Assembly: GCF_000011485.1 (NCBI RefSeq)
Contig: NC_005071.1
Span: 1,429,347-1,493,346, forward strand
Source: Prochlorococcus marinus str. MIT 9313
GTDB taxonomy: Bacteria; Cyanobacteriota; Cyanobacteriia; PCC-6307; Cyanobiaceae
Direction of reading: 5' to 3'
DNA length: 64,000 nucleotides
A program made the translations under genes and the position numbers. This document shows positions 18,074 through 27,264 of the stretch, in pieces (the first letter of the stretch is position 1; each line of letters starts with the position of its first letter). The notes beneath the pieces were generated by a model. That model saw only the letters and a list, made by a program, of their open reading frames with translations, did no database searches and was not told the origin of the DNA.

Positions 18074-18877
18074 TCAGAGCTTGTCGATGGCGCGCTTCAG
18101 TTCCTCCAACTCAGCATCCACCTCAGCCACCTTGACAGCCTCTACCTCTGGGCCATTGGCATCCTTACTCTCCTCAAGTGAAGACGTCTCCGCGGCGGGC
18201 AAAGCCACTGCCTCAGCCCCCCCCTCAAGACGCTGACGAAGAGCAGATAGTTCATCATCGACATCATTTCCACCTTCCAAAGCAGCAAACTGACTCTCAA
18301 GATCAGCACCGGCGAGCTCAGCGGCAGCCTGACTACTGGCTTCCAAGGCCTGGACCTTGTCTTCCATACGATCAAAGGCCGCCATTGCAGAGTTAGTGCC
18401 AAGATTGCCCACAGCGCTCTGTAATTGCTGCTGGGCCTTTGCCGCCTGTGCTCTGGCCTTGAGCATGTCCTTCTTGGTTCTGGCCTCGGCGATCTTGCCC
18501 TCAAGAGCCACTAGGCTCCGCTTGAGAGTCTCCACCTGCCCTTCCTGCCCTTTGAGCTGGTTGGTGAGCGCCGTAGAAGATTCCTGGAAACCCTTACGAC
18601 GAGTAAGGGCTTCCTTCGCGAGATCCTCCTCACCCTTCTGAAGAGCCAGCTCAGCACGTTCGTACCAGGTTCTAACTTGACCCTCAGCCTGATCAGCCTG
18701 ATTGCGAAGCCGCTTCTGACTGGCGATGGCCATAGCAACAGCCTGTCGCAACTTGACCAAATCGGCTTGCATGTCTGCAACCGATTGATCAAGGATCTTG
18801 ACGGGATCCTCGGCCTTACTCACGAGATCGTTGAGATTGGCACGTAATAAGCGGCTTAACCGGTCAAAGAAGCCCAT
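18074..18877 (-). CDS. PspA/Vipp1 (IM30) family membrane-remodelling protein
   Basis: A 267-residue, almost wholly helical protein. It opens with MGFFDRLSRLLRANLNDL (split), the amphipathic lipid-binding helix of the family, followed by EDPVKILDQSV and long coiled coils (about 25-190). ESCRT-III-like proteins of this family form rings on membranes and support thylakoid integrity. The C-terminus has an acidic extension ending DAELEELKRAIDKL, similar to the Vipp1-type tail. Whether it is the PspA or Vipp1 paralogue would need a tree. Confidence 0.85.
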   Translation of the reverse strand: MGFFDRLSRLLRANLNDLVSKAEDPVKILDQSVADMQADLVKLRQAVAMAIASQKRLRNQADQAEGQVRTWYERAELALQKGEEDLAKEALTRRKGFQESSTALTNQLKGQEGQVETLKRSLVALEGKIAEARTKKDMLKARAQAAKAQQQLQSAVGNLGTNSAMAAFDRMEDKVQALEASSQAAAELAGADLESQFAALEGGNDVDDELSALRQRLEGGAEAVALPAAETSSLEESKDANGPEVEAVKVAEVDAELEELKRAIDKL

Positions 18878-18943
18878 CGAGGCATTGAAAAGACCTCTCG
18901 GAGGCTAGCGAGCTGGAGCCAAGACTCCACTTAGGCTTTTGAG

Positions 18944-19486
18944 ATGGCCATAGCTCCTGATCAGCAACGCAAACGGCTTGGTCGAGGAGAAGTGCTGCAA
19001 GAAGCGCCTCCCGCCCCAGTCACAGCCCTCTGCAACTGCCTTGAATCCATTAAGCGTGACTGGAAGCGACAAGGCTCCATGGCTGGTCTCTGGCAAGAAT
19101 GGCCCCGACTGGCAGGCCCCCTGCTTGCCCCTCACTGCCGCCCACTCAACGTTCGCCAAGGGGTTTTGATCATCGGCGCCAGCCATCCTCAGTGGAGGCA
19201 GGCCCTGCTCTATAACCGCCCCCAACTCTTGGCAGCCCTGCGTGCCGCGGGCCATGACATCAAAGATCTCCGCATTCAACAACACCACCCCGGAAACACC
19301 CCAAAGCTGGAAAGTGAAGCCAGCATCTGGGCACGACATCCAAGCAGAATTGATGTTCATGGAATGGCCGCCTGTCAGGCCTGCGGTAGTCCTGCTCCAG
19401 CTGGAGAAATGGCCCTCTGGGGACGATGTGGTTTCTGTAGAAGACTTCAACTTGCTGACCCGCCCCAATCGGAGACCAGCGCTTAA
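18944..19486 (+). CDS. DUF721/DciA-like protein with C-terminal zinc ribbon
   Basis: Residues 30-115 match the DUF721 domain (WPRLAGPLLAPHCRPLNVRQGVL, split; ASHPQWRQALLYNRPQLLAALR). Some DUF721 proteins (DciA) help load the replicative helicase. Residues 143-170 carry two CxxC pairs (CQAC and CGFC) separated by about 18 residues, which looks like a zinc ribbon. It starts ATG 18944 and is divergent from the Vipp1/PspA gene. A long antisense frame over it (18905-19597) is a shadow. Confidence 0.8.
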   Translation: MAIAPDQQRKRLGRGEVLQEAPPAPVTALCNCLESIKRDWKRQGSMAGLWQEWPRLAGPLLAPHCRPLNVRQGVLIIGASHPQWRQALLYNRPQLLAALRAAGHDIKDLRIQQHHPGNTPKLESEASIWARHPSRIDVHGMAACQACGSPAPAGEMALWGRCGFCRRLQLADPPQSETSA

Positions 19487-19596
19487 ATCCTGCTCACGCA
19501 CCATGCAAGACGTCTTGCTCGCATGGTGGTCCAAAAGCAAATGACAAGAGCAGGCCGAAGCACCCACTTCATCCTGCAATGAAGACAACCAAAACA

Positions 19597-21438
19597 TCAG
19601 AAACGCTCAGGTCGTGGTTGCCGCCAATCAGTTTGGAACCCTTCAGATTTGAGCTGATTCGCTCGCTTCTCAAGAGTCCGACGATCCAACCGCCAAACCC
19701 TATAGATCCCGAACTTGCCAAGCAGCTCAGGTTGAAGGTCCTGCCAATGCCTCCGCTGCGTTGTGCCCTGATCAATCACCACGAGAGCGGTTGAAGATCC
19801 CATGGGCCCCTCAATAGGCAGACCTGACCATCCACTGCGCTCTTCTTCTCGTAATCGATCATCCAGGTTCACTAACGCCCCCGCAGAGCGCCCCTCATAA
19901 ACCACCACCTGATCGGTGTAGAAGTGAAGGGAAGGTTTGATTGCCCCAACCATCACCAAGGGTTCTCGAGACTTCTGAGAAGCGACCAACAGATGAGCAA
20001 CTTGCCTTACAGGCAACTGGCGCACCTTGTCACCCAACGCCCACATCGGTAAGAACGAAAACAATTGGAAAGCAACCAATGGCCCTTGAAGGGCCAGCAA
20101 TCGCCCAGGCCGTGGCCGCCAAGCCAACCAGATCCCAAGTAGCACCGAAAGACTGCAAAAAACTGCTGCCCTGAGTACAAGACGACTAGCCAGCAGTTCT
20201 GCCGCAAGGGTGGGCATCTCCGGGTCATAAATCCATTCAACCCAGAACGGTGAAGCCCACAGCCCTGCCGCTAACAATCCCGCCAAAACAACTGATCCGC
20301 CCCATGCCCAAACAAGACCTGGTCGCTGTTGAGGGGAAACACTTGCGGCCAATCCAATCAACAACGCGGCCGCCGGTGTCGCAGGCAACCAATAACTTGG
20401 CAATTTTGTGGCAGCGCAAGTGAATAGAAGCAACACAGCTAGCAGCCAACAGGCCGCAAAACTCTGCAGAGATCCCTCAGGCTCTGTCTGGCAAAGCGCA
20501 CCGCCCTTCCTGACTGGAACGAAGGCCTGCAACAGCCCAAGGATCAGCAAGGGGGTAAATGGCAGGGACGCAACCACCAAGACAGGCCCGAAAAACCACC
20601 AAGGCTGCAGGTGACTATTGACTACTGATGTGAAGCGTTGAAGGTTGTGATAGCCGAAGAAGCTATCCCAAAAAGGTTGTCCCTCCACAAGCAATTCCGC
20701 CACATACCAAGGCAGGCTGATCAGGGCAGTAATCAACAAACCAGGCAGAGGGCGCAACCGCTGCCAAAGGCTGGCCAGATTCCACTGCAGCAAAGCAAAT
20801 AGAACAAGCACCATGCCAGTCAGCACGACAGCCGCTGGTCCTTTGGTCAGCACTGCTAAACCCAAAACAAGCCAGGCCAACCACCATGGCTGGGTACTCG
20901 GGGCAGCAAAGCGGCGCCACTGCAGAAGCAAACTCACCCCCAAGGTGCTGCAAAACAAGGCATCGCTAACAGCAACCCGACTCCAGACCATAACCAGTGG
21001 CGAAAGAGCAAAGGCCAAGGCCACCGCAACACCTGTTCGGCGTGGACAAGCGTCATCCTTCTGGGGCCAACACATCACAGTGTCACCAAGGGCCAGCATC
21101 ATCAAGACAGATGCAAGAGCAGAAGGAAGACGTGCCGCCCATGTCCCTAATGGGTCCCAAACCTCATGGCCGGGCAAGGCATAAACCAACCCCATTAGCC
21201 AATACACCAGAGGAGGCTTGTCGAAGCGAGGCAGACCATTAACCCTCGGCGTCAGCCAATCTCCTGTAGTACTCATGGCACGACCTGCCGCGGCAAAGAG
21301 AGGCGGGGTTTCATCAACCAAACCAGAGTCTCCTAACTGCCAAAGGCAGAGAGCTACCCCAAACGCCAGGATCAGCAGCAGGCCTCGACGCCGTTGAAGA
21401 GGAGACAGCAACACCGTCGCAGCAAACGTCAGCACCAT
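19597..21438 (-). CDS. GT39-type membrane glycosyltransferase (ArnT-like)
   Basis: A 613-residue protein with about a dozen transmembrane helices. The first periplasmic loop has DETPPLFAAAGRAM, TTGDWLTPRVNGLPRFDKPPLVYWL (the family's conserved acidic and FDKPPL motif) and ARLPSALAS. ArnT/PMT-type enzymes move a sugar from a polyprenyl-phosphate donor to lipid or protein at the outer side of the membrane. A soluble C-terminal domain follows (about residues 490-613). It stands alone; the acceptor is unknown. Confidence 0.85.
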   Translation of the reverse strand: MVLTFAATVLLSPLQRRRGLLLILAFGVALCLWQLGDSGLVDETPPLFAAAGRAMSTTGDWLTPRVNGLPRFDKPPLVYWLMGLVYALPGHEVWDPLGTWAARLPSALASVLMMLALGDTVMCWPQKDDACPRRTGVAVALAFALSPLVMVWSRVAVSDALFCSTLGVSLLLQWRRFAAPSTQPWWLAWLVLGLAVLTKGPAAVVLTGMVLVLFALLQWNLASLWQRLRPLPGLLITALISLPWYVAELLVEGQPFWDSFFGYHNLQRFTSVVNSHLQPWWFFGPVLVVASLPFTPLLILGLLQAFVPVRKGGALCQTEPEGSLQSFAACWLLAVLLLFTCAATKLPSYWLPATPAAALLIGLAASVSPQQRPGLVWAWGGSVVLAGLLAAGLWASPFWVEWIYDPEMPTLAAELLASRLVLRAAVFCSLSVLLGIWLAWRPRPGRLLALQGPLVAFQLFSFLPMWALGDKVRQLPVRQVAHLLVASQKSREPLVMVGAIKPSLHFYTDQVVVYEGRSAGALVNLDDRLREEERSGWSGLPIEGPMGSSTALVVIDQGTTQRRHWQDLQPELLGKFGIYRVWRLDRRTLEKRANQLKSEGFQTDWRQPRPERF

Positions 21439-21556
21439 CTAGTGATGGTGGCATTCCTGGCTATGTTCCTGAGCAGACCCAATATCTTCAGAAGTGCCAT
21501 AGGGGCAGGCCAGCAGAGTGGACCATCTCCATCCAAGCGCAAGGGAAGAAATAAAA

Positions 21557-22516
21557 TCAACCGATTTCCCCCGGCAACACATCCGAGTCAACTTCAACCG
21601 GTTCCCATAGTCGACGACGCTGACTCACAACAAGCACCGAAAGCAGGACCAAAGCCACCCCGAACCATTGCAGAGGCTGAAGCCGTTCTCCTAGCCAAAC
21701 GCCACCAGCAGCAAGGGCAAACACCGGTGTAAGGAATGCCAGGGTGCTAAAGCTTGTGAGCTCCTCCCGATTGACGAGCCAAAAGAACAATCCATAGGCC
21801 AGGGCACTGCCAAACAAGCTGGCGTAAGCCATCAATCCCCAATCAAAGCCAGTCCAATCAGGCCACAAAGGCCATGTGCGATCAAAACTGTGCCAGAGCA
21901 GTAACGGCAAGCTGCCTAAGACCATGTGCCAACCAGTGACCGCAACGGGATCACTGCTCCGGCAGGCATACCTACTCAGCACTGTGCCTAAGGCCATAGC
22001 GATGGCTGCTGCGAGCATCCAGCCTTCCCCTTGCTCCAACAAACTGGAACCAGATGCCTGTTCGCCTAGCAACCACCAATGGCGCAACAAATCCGGCGGG
22101 GCCCCAAGGCAGATAATCCCGACCAAACCGAACATCAAACCCATCCAGCCAACTGGGTTAATGGACTCTCCAAAGAGGCTGCGTGCCAGCAGAGCTACCA
22201 GCAATGGCTGGGAGTCAATCAGCACCGATCCCATCCCTGCTCCGGTGTAGGCCAAGCCCTTGACCAGGAACATTTGGAAAAGACATGCATCAACAACCGT
22301 AAAGACCAGGAACCAAATCCTGTCAGTTGAGGCGATAGCCCAGTCACGTCCCAGCGACGGCAAGGCCAGCAGGATGACAACTCCTGCTGGCAAAAGGCGC
22401 AGACAAGCGACGAGAAGCGGTCCGCCCGAAATCACCAGAGGTGTCATCGCAGCCATGGCCGTACCCCAAAGGGCAAAGGGCAGGACCATCAACAGCCAGT
22501 GCCGTATTGACAACAT
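21557..22516 (-). CDS. DMT-superfamily (EamA) transporter
   Basis: Ten predicted helices in two EamA repeats, with signature segments VLPFALWGTAMAAMTPL, IDSQPLLVALLARSLFGE and LTPVFALAAGGVWLGERLQPLQWFG (in parts). EamA proteins export metabolites such as amino acids; the substrate here is not evident. The frame runs to 22612, but that would overlap sppA. ATG 22516 (MLSIRHWLL) keeps the first helix and gives a 53-bp divergent gap to sppA. Confidence 0.85.
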   Translation of the reverse strand: MLSIRHWLLMVLPFALWGTAMAAMTPLVISGGPLLVACLRLLPAGVVILLALPSLGRDWAIASTDRIWFLVFTVVDACLFQMFLVKGLAYTGAGMGSVLIDSQPLLVALLARSLFGESINPVGWMGLMFGLVGIICLGAPPDLLRHWWLLGEQASGSSLLEQGEGWMLAAAIAMALGTVLSRYACRSSDPVAVTGWHMVLGSLPLLLWHSFDRTWPLWPDWTGFDWGLMAYASLFGSALAYGLFFWLVNREELTSFSTLAFLTPVFALAAGGVWLGERLQPLQWFGVALVLLSVLVVSQRRRLWEPVEVDSDVLPGEIG

Positions 22517-22569
22517 GAAGGCAACAAGCAGGTTCCTTTTTAAGATCCAATCCTCTACGAAGAAATTGA

Positions 22570-23382
22570 ATGGGCTGGCTCTGGCGACGCAAATCTCGCC
22601 GAAGGATCGCACACATCACCATTGACGGAGCAATCAGCGGTGCAACGCGCGAGCGGGTGCTGAAAGCGATCAAGGAAGTTGAAGAGAGAGAGTTTCCCGC
22701 TCTTCTGCTGCGCATCGACAGCCCAGGAGGAACTGTCGGTGACAGTCAGGAAATCCATGCGGCCCTGCTCAGGCTTAGAGAAAAGGGTTGTCATGTCGTA
22801 GCAAGCTTCGGCAATGTATCCGCCTCCGGCGGTGTGTATGTCGGGGTAGCTGCAGAAAAAATTGTTGCCAATCCCGGCACAATCACTGGCTCAATCGGGG
22901 TCATCTTGCGGGGCAACAACCTCTCCAAATTGCTGGAGCGAATCGGCATCCGCTTTGAGACAGTAAAAAGCGGCACCTACAAGGACATTCTCTCGCCTGA
23001 TCGCGCACTCACAGCAGAGGAGCGTCAGCTACTGCAATCACTGATCGATAGCAGCTATGAGCAATTTGTGAACGCGGTAGCAGAAGGCCGCCATCTCAGT
23101 GCCGAAGAGGTTCGCAACTTCGCCGACGGCCGCGTGTTCAGCGGCACTCAGGCCCACGAACTCGGACTCGTCGATGAGCTGGGAGATGAAGAACATGCTC
23201 GAAAACTTGCGGCCAAGCTGGCGGACCTTGATGAAGCCAACACCCAAACGATCAAGCTTGGGCGCCCCAAAAAACGGATAGCGGGATTTCTGCCAGGCAG
23301 CAAACTCCTATCCAAACTTGCTGAGTTTCTCAACCTTGAGCTTGGCAACAATGGTCAGGTGCTCTGGCTCTTTCTGCCATGA
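22570..23382 (+). CDS. sppA: Signal peptide peptidase SppA (protease IV, short form)
   Basis: A 270-residue S49 peptidase. The catalytic Ser is in NVSASGGVYVG and the general-base Lys in SGTYKDIL. LRIDSPGGTVGDSQEI and NPGTITGSIGVI are also typical. It degrades cleaved signal peptides in the membrane. There is no clear N-terminal membrane helix, only a basic start (WLWRRKSRRR), so it may be loosely attached. It overlaps aroH by 4 bp (ATGA). Confidence 0.92.
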   Translation: MGWLWRRKSRRRIAHITIDGAISGATRERVLKAIKEVEEREFPALLLRIDSPGGTVGDSQEIHAALLRLREKGCHVVASFGNVSASGGVYVGVAAEKIVANPGTITGSIGVILRGNNLSKLLERIGIRFETVKSGTYKDILSPDRALTAEERQLLQSLIDSSYEQFVNAVAEGRHLSAEEVRNFADGRVFSGTQAHELGLVDELGDEEHARKLAAKLADLDEANTQTIKLGRPKKRIAGFLPGSKLLSKLAEFLNLELGNNGQVLWLFLP

Positions 23383-23765
23383 CCACTGCCATCCCATATG
23401 GAAGCCTCCACTTACACGGGCTCAGAGGTGCCACAACAAGCTCTGCCAACACGACCAAAGCCATCGAGGCAGCCGTCAGCGAGCTTGTGAAAGCGCTAAT
23501 GCAACGCAATCAACTCAACCCTGCAGACATCGTGTCCATCACGTTCTCTGTCACGGCAGACCTAAACGCCTGTTTCCCTGCAGCGATCGCGCGCCAACAA
23601 GCAGGATGGGAGTCGATAGCACTGCTGGACTGCCAACAAATGTATGTCGAGGGGGATCTGAAACGCTGCATCCGCATGCTTGCCCATGCCTGGCTGCCCT
23701 CAGATCAGCCCCCTCAACATCCCTACCTTGGCGAAACCTCTTTACTGCGTCCAGATCGATGCTGA
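23379..23765 (+). CDS. aroH: Chorismate mutase, AroH class
   Basis: Converts chorismate to prephenate for Phe and Tyr synthesis. The 128-residue size and the motifs HGLRGATTSSANT (active-site Arg), DIVSITFSVTADLNACFPA and LDCQQMYVEGDLKRCIRML (conserved C..M.V.G.L..CIR) fit the trimeric AroH class. ATGA overlap with sppA couples the two genes. Confidence 0.94.
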   Translation: MTTAIPYGSLHLHGLRGATTSSANTTKAIEAAVSELVKALMQRNQLNPADIVSITFSVTADLNACFPAAIARQQAGWESIALLDCQQMYVEGDLKRCIRMLAHAWLPSDQPPQHPYLGETSLLRPDRC

Positions 23766-23891
23766 ATCACTTGCCGCTCCAAAAGCTGCCAACTAATAGG
23801 CCGTCCTAGTCTTTTTGATTCATAGAGGAGAGCAAAGGAGAATCCATATACTTTTTAGTGCTGGTGGTTACCAACACACCCGCTAGATCTC

Positions 23892-24482
23892 ATGGTTAAT
23901 CAGCTCTTCAGGTTTTGTATTCCAGGCACCCTTGCCTTAGGAGGCCTTACTGCCGGATTGATCGGTTCCAGTGTGATGCTTGAAAGCATCACACCACCAA
24001 AGGCCCGAGCCCAGGCAACACCAGCGCTACTTGAATTTCGCTGGGAAAACTCTAAAGACTATAAAAAGCTCTATTACTGGCAAAGCTCAACCATCAGGCG
24101 TGATCGAGCAACCTATTACCTGATGCTGAAACCCAAGGACCGCAAAACTGCGATCCTCAAGCTAAGCATCTCTGTACCTGATTATTTCGATGCAAAGATC
24201 AAACCGAACAACCTGAGCCTTTGCCTTGTCCATCTAGGGGGAATGCTTTCACGCACCCGCTGCAAAGAAGAGGTTCCTGCAATTTTCGAAGTCTCTGAAG
24301 ACCAAACAAGCATTGAAGTCTTCCCGGACACCCCCATCCCTACAGAAGACACCTATGCGGTGGTCATGAAAATCTTTAACCCCGACCAACGTGGGATGTT
24401 CCAGTTCAATGCCCTTGCCCAAGCTCCTGGAGATGTACCAATGGGCGGCTACCTTGGTAGCTGGCTGATTGACATCAACTGA
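23892..24482 (+). CDS. DUF2808 secreted protein
   Basis: A 196-residue protein with a signal peptide (hydrophobic residues 10-32, then PPKARAQA as a possible cleavage site). The mature part has the cyanobacterial DUF2808 pattern: YYWQSSTIRRDRATYYLML, LSISVPDYFDAKI and an ending ..GGYLGSWLIDIN. The function is unknown; exported envelope proteins of this family are common in cyanobacteria. It is 48 bp before rpmH. Confidence 0.75.
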   Translation: MVNQLFRFCIPGTLALGGLTAGLIGSSVMLESITPPKARAQATPALLEFRWENSKDYKKLYYWQSSTIRRDRATYYLMLKPKDRKTAILKLSISVPDYFDAKIKPNNLSLCLVHLGGMLSRTRCKEEVPAIFEVSEDQTSIEVFPDTPIPTEDTYAVVMKIFNPDQRGMFQFNALAQAPGDVPMGGYLGSWLIDIN

Positions 24483-24530
24483 ACTGATAAGTTGGTGGAC
24501 TGAAAAAAGACTGTACGCCGTTCTCCTTCA

Positions 24531-24668
24531 ATGACAAAAAGAACCTTTGGTGGAACCAGCCGCAAGAGAAAACGCGTCTCAGGATTTCGTGTGCGCATGC
24601 GAAATCACACTGGTCGAAGAGTGATCCGCAGTCGCCGAAAACGTGGCCGTGCGCGTCTCGCTGTCTAA
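24531..24668 (+). CDS. rpmH: 50S ribosomal protein L34
   Basis: A 45-residue, very basic protein: [19 protein letters not shown] then [20 protein letters not shown], the L34 consensus with a cyanobacterial spelling of the N-terminus. It precedes rnpA by 60 bp, the classical rpmH-rnpA-yidC order. Confidence 0.97.
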   Translation: MTKRTFGGTSRKRKRVSGFRVRMRNHTGRRVIRSRRKRGRARLAV

Positions 24669-24728
24669 TCCATAACACTGCGGGTCAATCACTCAAATCA
24701 CGCCACTTGCTCAGGAAGCCAACCTCCA

Positions 24729-25115
24729 ATGGTGCTGCCAGCATCAATGCGATTACGGGGAAGCCGATGTTTTGAGCACCTTCAGAAGTGGGGCTATCGC
24801 TTTTATGGAACTTCAATGGTGCTCCGTGTCATCGAAGCAAATCCCCAACTGCTCAAAGCACCCCATCGGCACCACAACTCCACGGCATGCCGTTGTGCCG
24901 TTGTGATCAGCAGCAAAGTGAGTAAACGGGCCGTCATTCGCAACCGTCTGCGTCGACTTCTGCACGATCACCTAAGAAGCAGGCTTGAGGTTGCACCCGA
25001 GCATTGCAATCACTGGGTGCTGATCAGCCTCAAGCCAGTCGCCTCCGCAATAGAGGCATCTCCATTGCTAGAAGAATGCGACAGATTGCTCAATCAAGCA
25101 GGTTTGTTGTCATGA
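24729..25115 (+). CDS. rnpA: Ribonuclease P protein component
   Basis: A small basic protein that assists the RNase P RNA in cutting the 5' leader of tRNA precursors. It has the RNR signature in SKVSKRAVIRNRLRRLLHD, plus CRCAVVISSK before it. 128 residues is normal for the family. Its TGA stop overlaps the ATG of the following gene. Confidence 0.95.
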   Translation: MVLPASMRLRGSRCFEHLQKWGYRFYGTSMVLRVIEANPQLLKAPHRHHNSTACRCAVVISSKVSKRAVIRNRLRRLLHDHLRSRLEVAPEHCNHWVLISLKPVASAIEASPLLEECDRLLNQAGLLS

Positions 25116-25519
25116 TCACAACCTCAGAAGAGGTCTTCTATGAAGGAGGCCCCGCTCAAAGCGATCTCATCATCAACCTATTGATGGGGCTAACACTGAT
25201 TGGCCTTCCTTTCACCATTGGAGCTGTGATTCGAGCGTTGTGGCTGCGCTTTCGCATTACCAATCGACGCGTTTCAGTAACTGGGGGATGGCTGGGACGC
25301 GATAAGACCCAAGTCGTGTATAGCCAAATCAAGGAGGTGCGCTCAGTGCCTCGTGGCCTTGGCTCCTGGGGTGACATGGTACTGGTACTTAACGATGGTT
25401 CAAGACTTGAGATGCGCTCTTTACCTAGCTTCAGAGAAACCGAGAAATACATCAATGCACGGATTAGCGCCCGCAGGGCCAAAGGTTCACCCCAGGATCT
25501 AAAGGGCTTTGCGGCTTAA
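25112..25519 (+). CDS. PH-domain membrane protein (bPH2/DUF304 type)
   Basis: A 135-residue protein starting at ATG 25112 by ATGA overlap with rnpA; the frame upstream of this is a shadow of rnpA. It has two hydrophobic segments (LIINLLMGLTLIGLPFTIGAV, in part) followed by a small beta-rich domain (ITNRRVSVTGGWLGRDKTQV, IKEVRSVPRG, GDMVLVLNDGSRLEMRSLPS) like bacterial PH domains. It is conserved between rnpA and yidC in cyanobacteria; its function is unknown. Confidence 0.82.
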   Translation: MITTSEEVFYEGGPAQSDLIINLLMGLTLIGLPFTIGAVIRALWLRFRITNRRVSVTGGWLGRDKTQVVYSQIKEVRSVPRGLGSWGDMVLVLNDGSRLEMRSLPSFRETEKYINARISARRAKGSPQDLKGFAA

Positions 25520-25600
25520 ATAACTCCCAGCGTGTAACCCAGCCATATAGGTGCTGATGCACACTGGCATCACAGTTCCATCCACCCTCAGCAATCGATC

Positions 25601-26737
25601 GTGATCGGGTACATCTCCGACAACATTCTGCTCCCGATCCTGGATTTCTTCTACGGATTAGTGCCGAGCTATGGCCTCGCCATCGTCGCCCTCACAGTGG
25701 TCATCCGATTAGCACTGTTCCCCTTAAGTGCTGGATCCATTCGTAGCGCTCGTCGCATGCGGATCGCCCAGCCGGCGATGAAGAAGCGCCAGGATGAAAT
25801 CAAGAGCCGTTATGCCAAAGACCCTCAGAAGCAACAGGAGGAACTAGGGAAAGTCATGAAGGAGTTCGGCAACCCCCTCTCAGGGTGCCTACCCCTATTG
25901 GTACAGATGCCAATTCTCTTCGCCCTGTTTGCAACCCTTAGAGGATCACCGTTTGCTGATGTGCCTTACTTGGTGAACCTCAAGGTGCTGCCTAGCGACC
26001 AAATTGCAGCCATTGAACCCAAGCCATTTACCAGTAGCAAGCATTCGATTTTCATCAGTGAAACCAAACATTTCCCAGTCATTGCGTCTCTGCCAAGCGG
26101 CACAAAATTAGGAGTTGGAGACAAGGCCCAAATCAAGCTGCAAACGCTCACTGGCGAAAGCTTCACAAGCAGGCTTTCTGGCGTAGAAGGTGGAACCAAG
26201 TTCACGCCAACCTGGAGCGTCACCAAGGGGGATGATCTTGTCAAGGTGTCGGCCGATGGCACTGTCCAGGCTTTGGCTGAAGGCGATGCCACCGTTCAAG
26301 GCAAAATTCCTGGCCTTGCTGCCCAAAGTGGCTTTCTATTCATTAAGGCCCTTGGACAAGTTGGTTTCTACGTCGATGGGGAAATCAACTGGGATATTGC
26401 AATTCTGGTTGGTGGTTTTGGCTTGACGCTTTTGGTCTCGCAGATCCTGTCCGGCAGGGGGCTGCCTGCGAACCCTCAACAATCAACAGCCAACAAGATC
26501 ACGCCAGTGATGATCACTGGCATGTTTTTGTTCTTTCCACTACCAGCAGGTGTATTGCTGTATATGGTGATCGCAAACATCTTTCAAGCAGGTCAAACTT
26601 TTCTGCTTAGTCGTGAAGCCCTACCTGAGAACCTGCAGAAAATCCTCAATGACCAGCTATCCAAACCTGCGTTAGCAACAGAAGCCATCGGTGGATCAGA
26701 TCGTCTTCCCTTTGAACCTAAAAAACGTAGTAAATGA
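25601..26737 (+). CDS. yidC: YidC/Oxa1/Alb3 membrane protein insertase with Ig-like insertion
   Basis: Inserts proteins into the plasma and thylakoid membranes. The five-helix core is present: [21 protein letters not shown] near residue 35 (with the conserved groove Arg), [21 protein letters not shown] near 95, and two C-terminal helices with [19 protein letters not shown] (in parts). Between the second helix and the rest, about residues 140-250, lies an extra region that contains a Big2-like core ([20 protein letters not shown] then [11 protein letters not shown]). The start is GTG 25601. It overlaps the next gene by ATGA. Confidence 0.94.
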   Translation: MIGYISDNILLPILDFFYGLVPSYGLAIVALTVVIRLALFPLSAGSIRSARRMRIAQPAMKKRQDEIKSRYAKDPQKQQEELGKVMKEFGNPLSGCLPLLVQMPILFALFATLRGSPFADVPYLVNLKVLPSDQIAAIEPKPFTSSKHSIFISETKHFPVIASLPSGTKLGVGDKAQIKLQTLTGESFTSRLSGVEGGTKFTPTWSVTKGDDLVKVSADGTVQALAEGDATVQGKIPGLAAQSGFLFIKALGQVGFYVDGEINWDIAILVGGFGLTLLVSQILSGRGLPANPQQSTANKITPVMITGMFLFFPLPAGVLLYMVIANIFQAGQTFLLSREALPENLQKILNDQLSKPALATEAIGGSDRLPFEPKKRSK

Positions 26738-27264
26738 TCCCAGGGCTCCAACCCATTTCATTGCAAGAGCTAAAAGCCTTGGCTGCTCCTCGGCACTGGT
26801 CTATCGAGGGACATCTGGACGAGATGGCCTCTCTCACCCCATTGAGAGGCAGCATCAGTGCCGAGCATCAAGGCAGCATTCTGGAAGTGAAAGGAAAATT
26901 CCAAACCATCGTCACCCTCTGCTGTGATCGATGCCTAAGCGAATTCAATCAAACTCTCGCCTGTAATACCGAAGAACTGATCTGGCTGAAGGGCAATGGT
27001 CCAAAACCAAACGAACTCAATGGCTCGAGCCATTCCGAGGATATGGATGCACTGATGGAGTGCCTTGACCCTCTTGGCAGCTTTGACCCAGAACGTTGGG
27101 TTTTCGAACAACTGAGTCTGCAGATGCCTTTAGTCAAGCGTTGTGGGGCCGATTGTCCCGGTCCAGCTCAACAGCAGCCCTCAGCCCAAACCACTGCCGT
27201 GAAACCTGAGGGAACTGATCTCGATCCACGCTGGGCAGCATTACAAAAACTCACCTCGCCATGA
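26734..27264 (+). CDS. DUF177 (YceD-like) protein
   Basis: A 176-residue protein with the DUF177 pattern: an N-terminal beta-rich part, a [13 protein letters not shown] motif (cysteine pair), and a second cysteine pair in KRCGADCPG near residue 140. Homologues are involved in 23S rRNA accumulation and are usually next to rpmF; here rpmF is absent. It is coupled to both yidC and ycf46 by ATGA overlaps. Confidence 0.8.
   Translation: MIPGLQPISLQELKALAAPRHWSIEGHLDEMASLTPLRGSISAEHQGSILEVKGKFQTIVTLCCDRCLSEFNQTLACNTEELIWLKGNGPKPNELNGSSHSEDMDALMECLDPLGSFDPERWVFEQLSLQMPLVKRCGADCPGPAQQQPSAQTTAVKPEGTDLDPRWAALQKLTSP

Noticed and set aside
18905-19597. 230-codon frame opposite the DUF721 gene
   Set aside because: No domains; antisense shadow of a gene with recognised family motifs.
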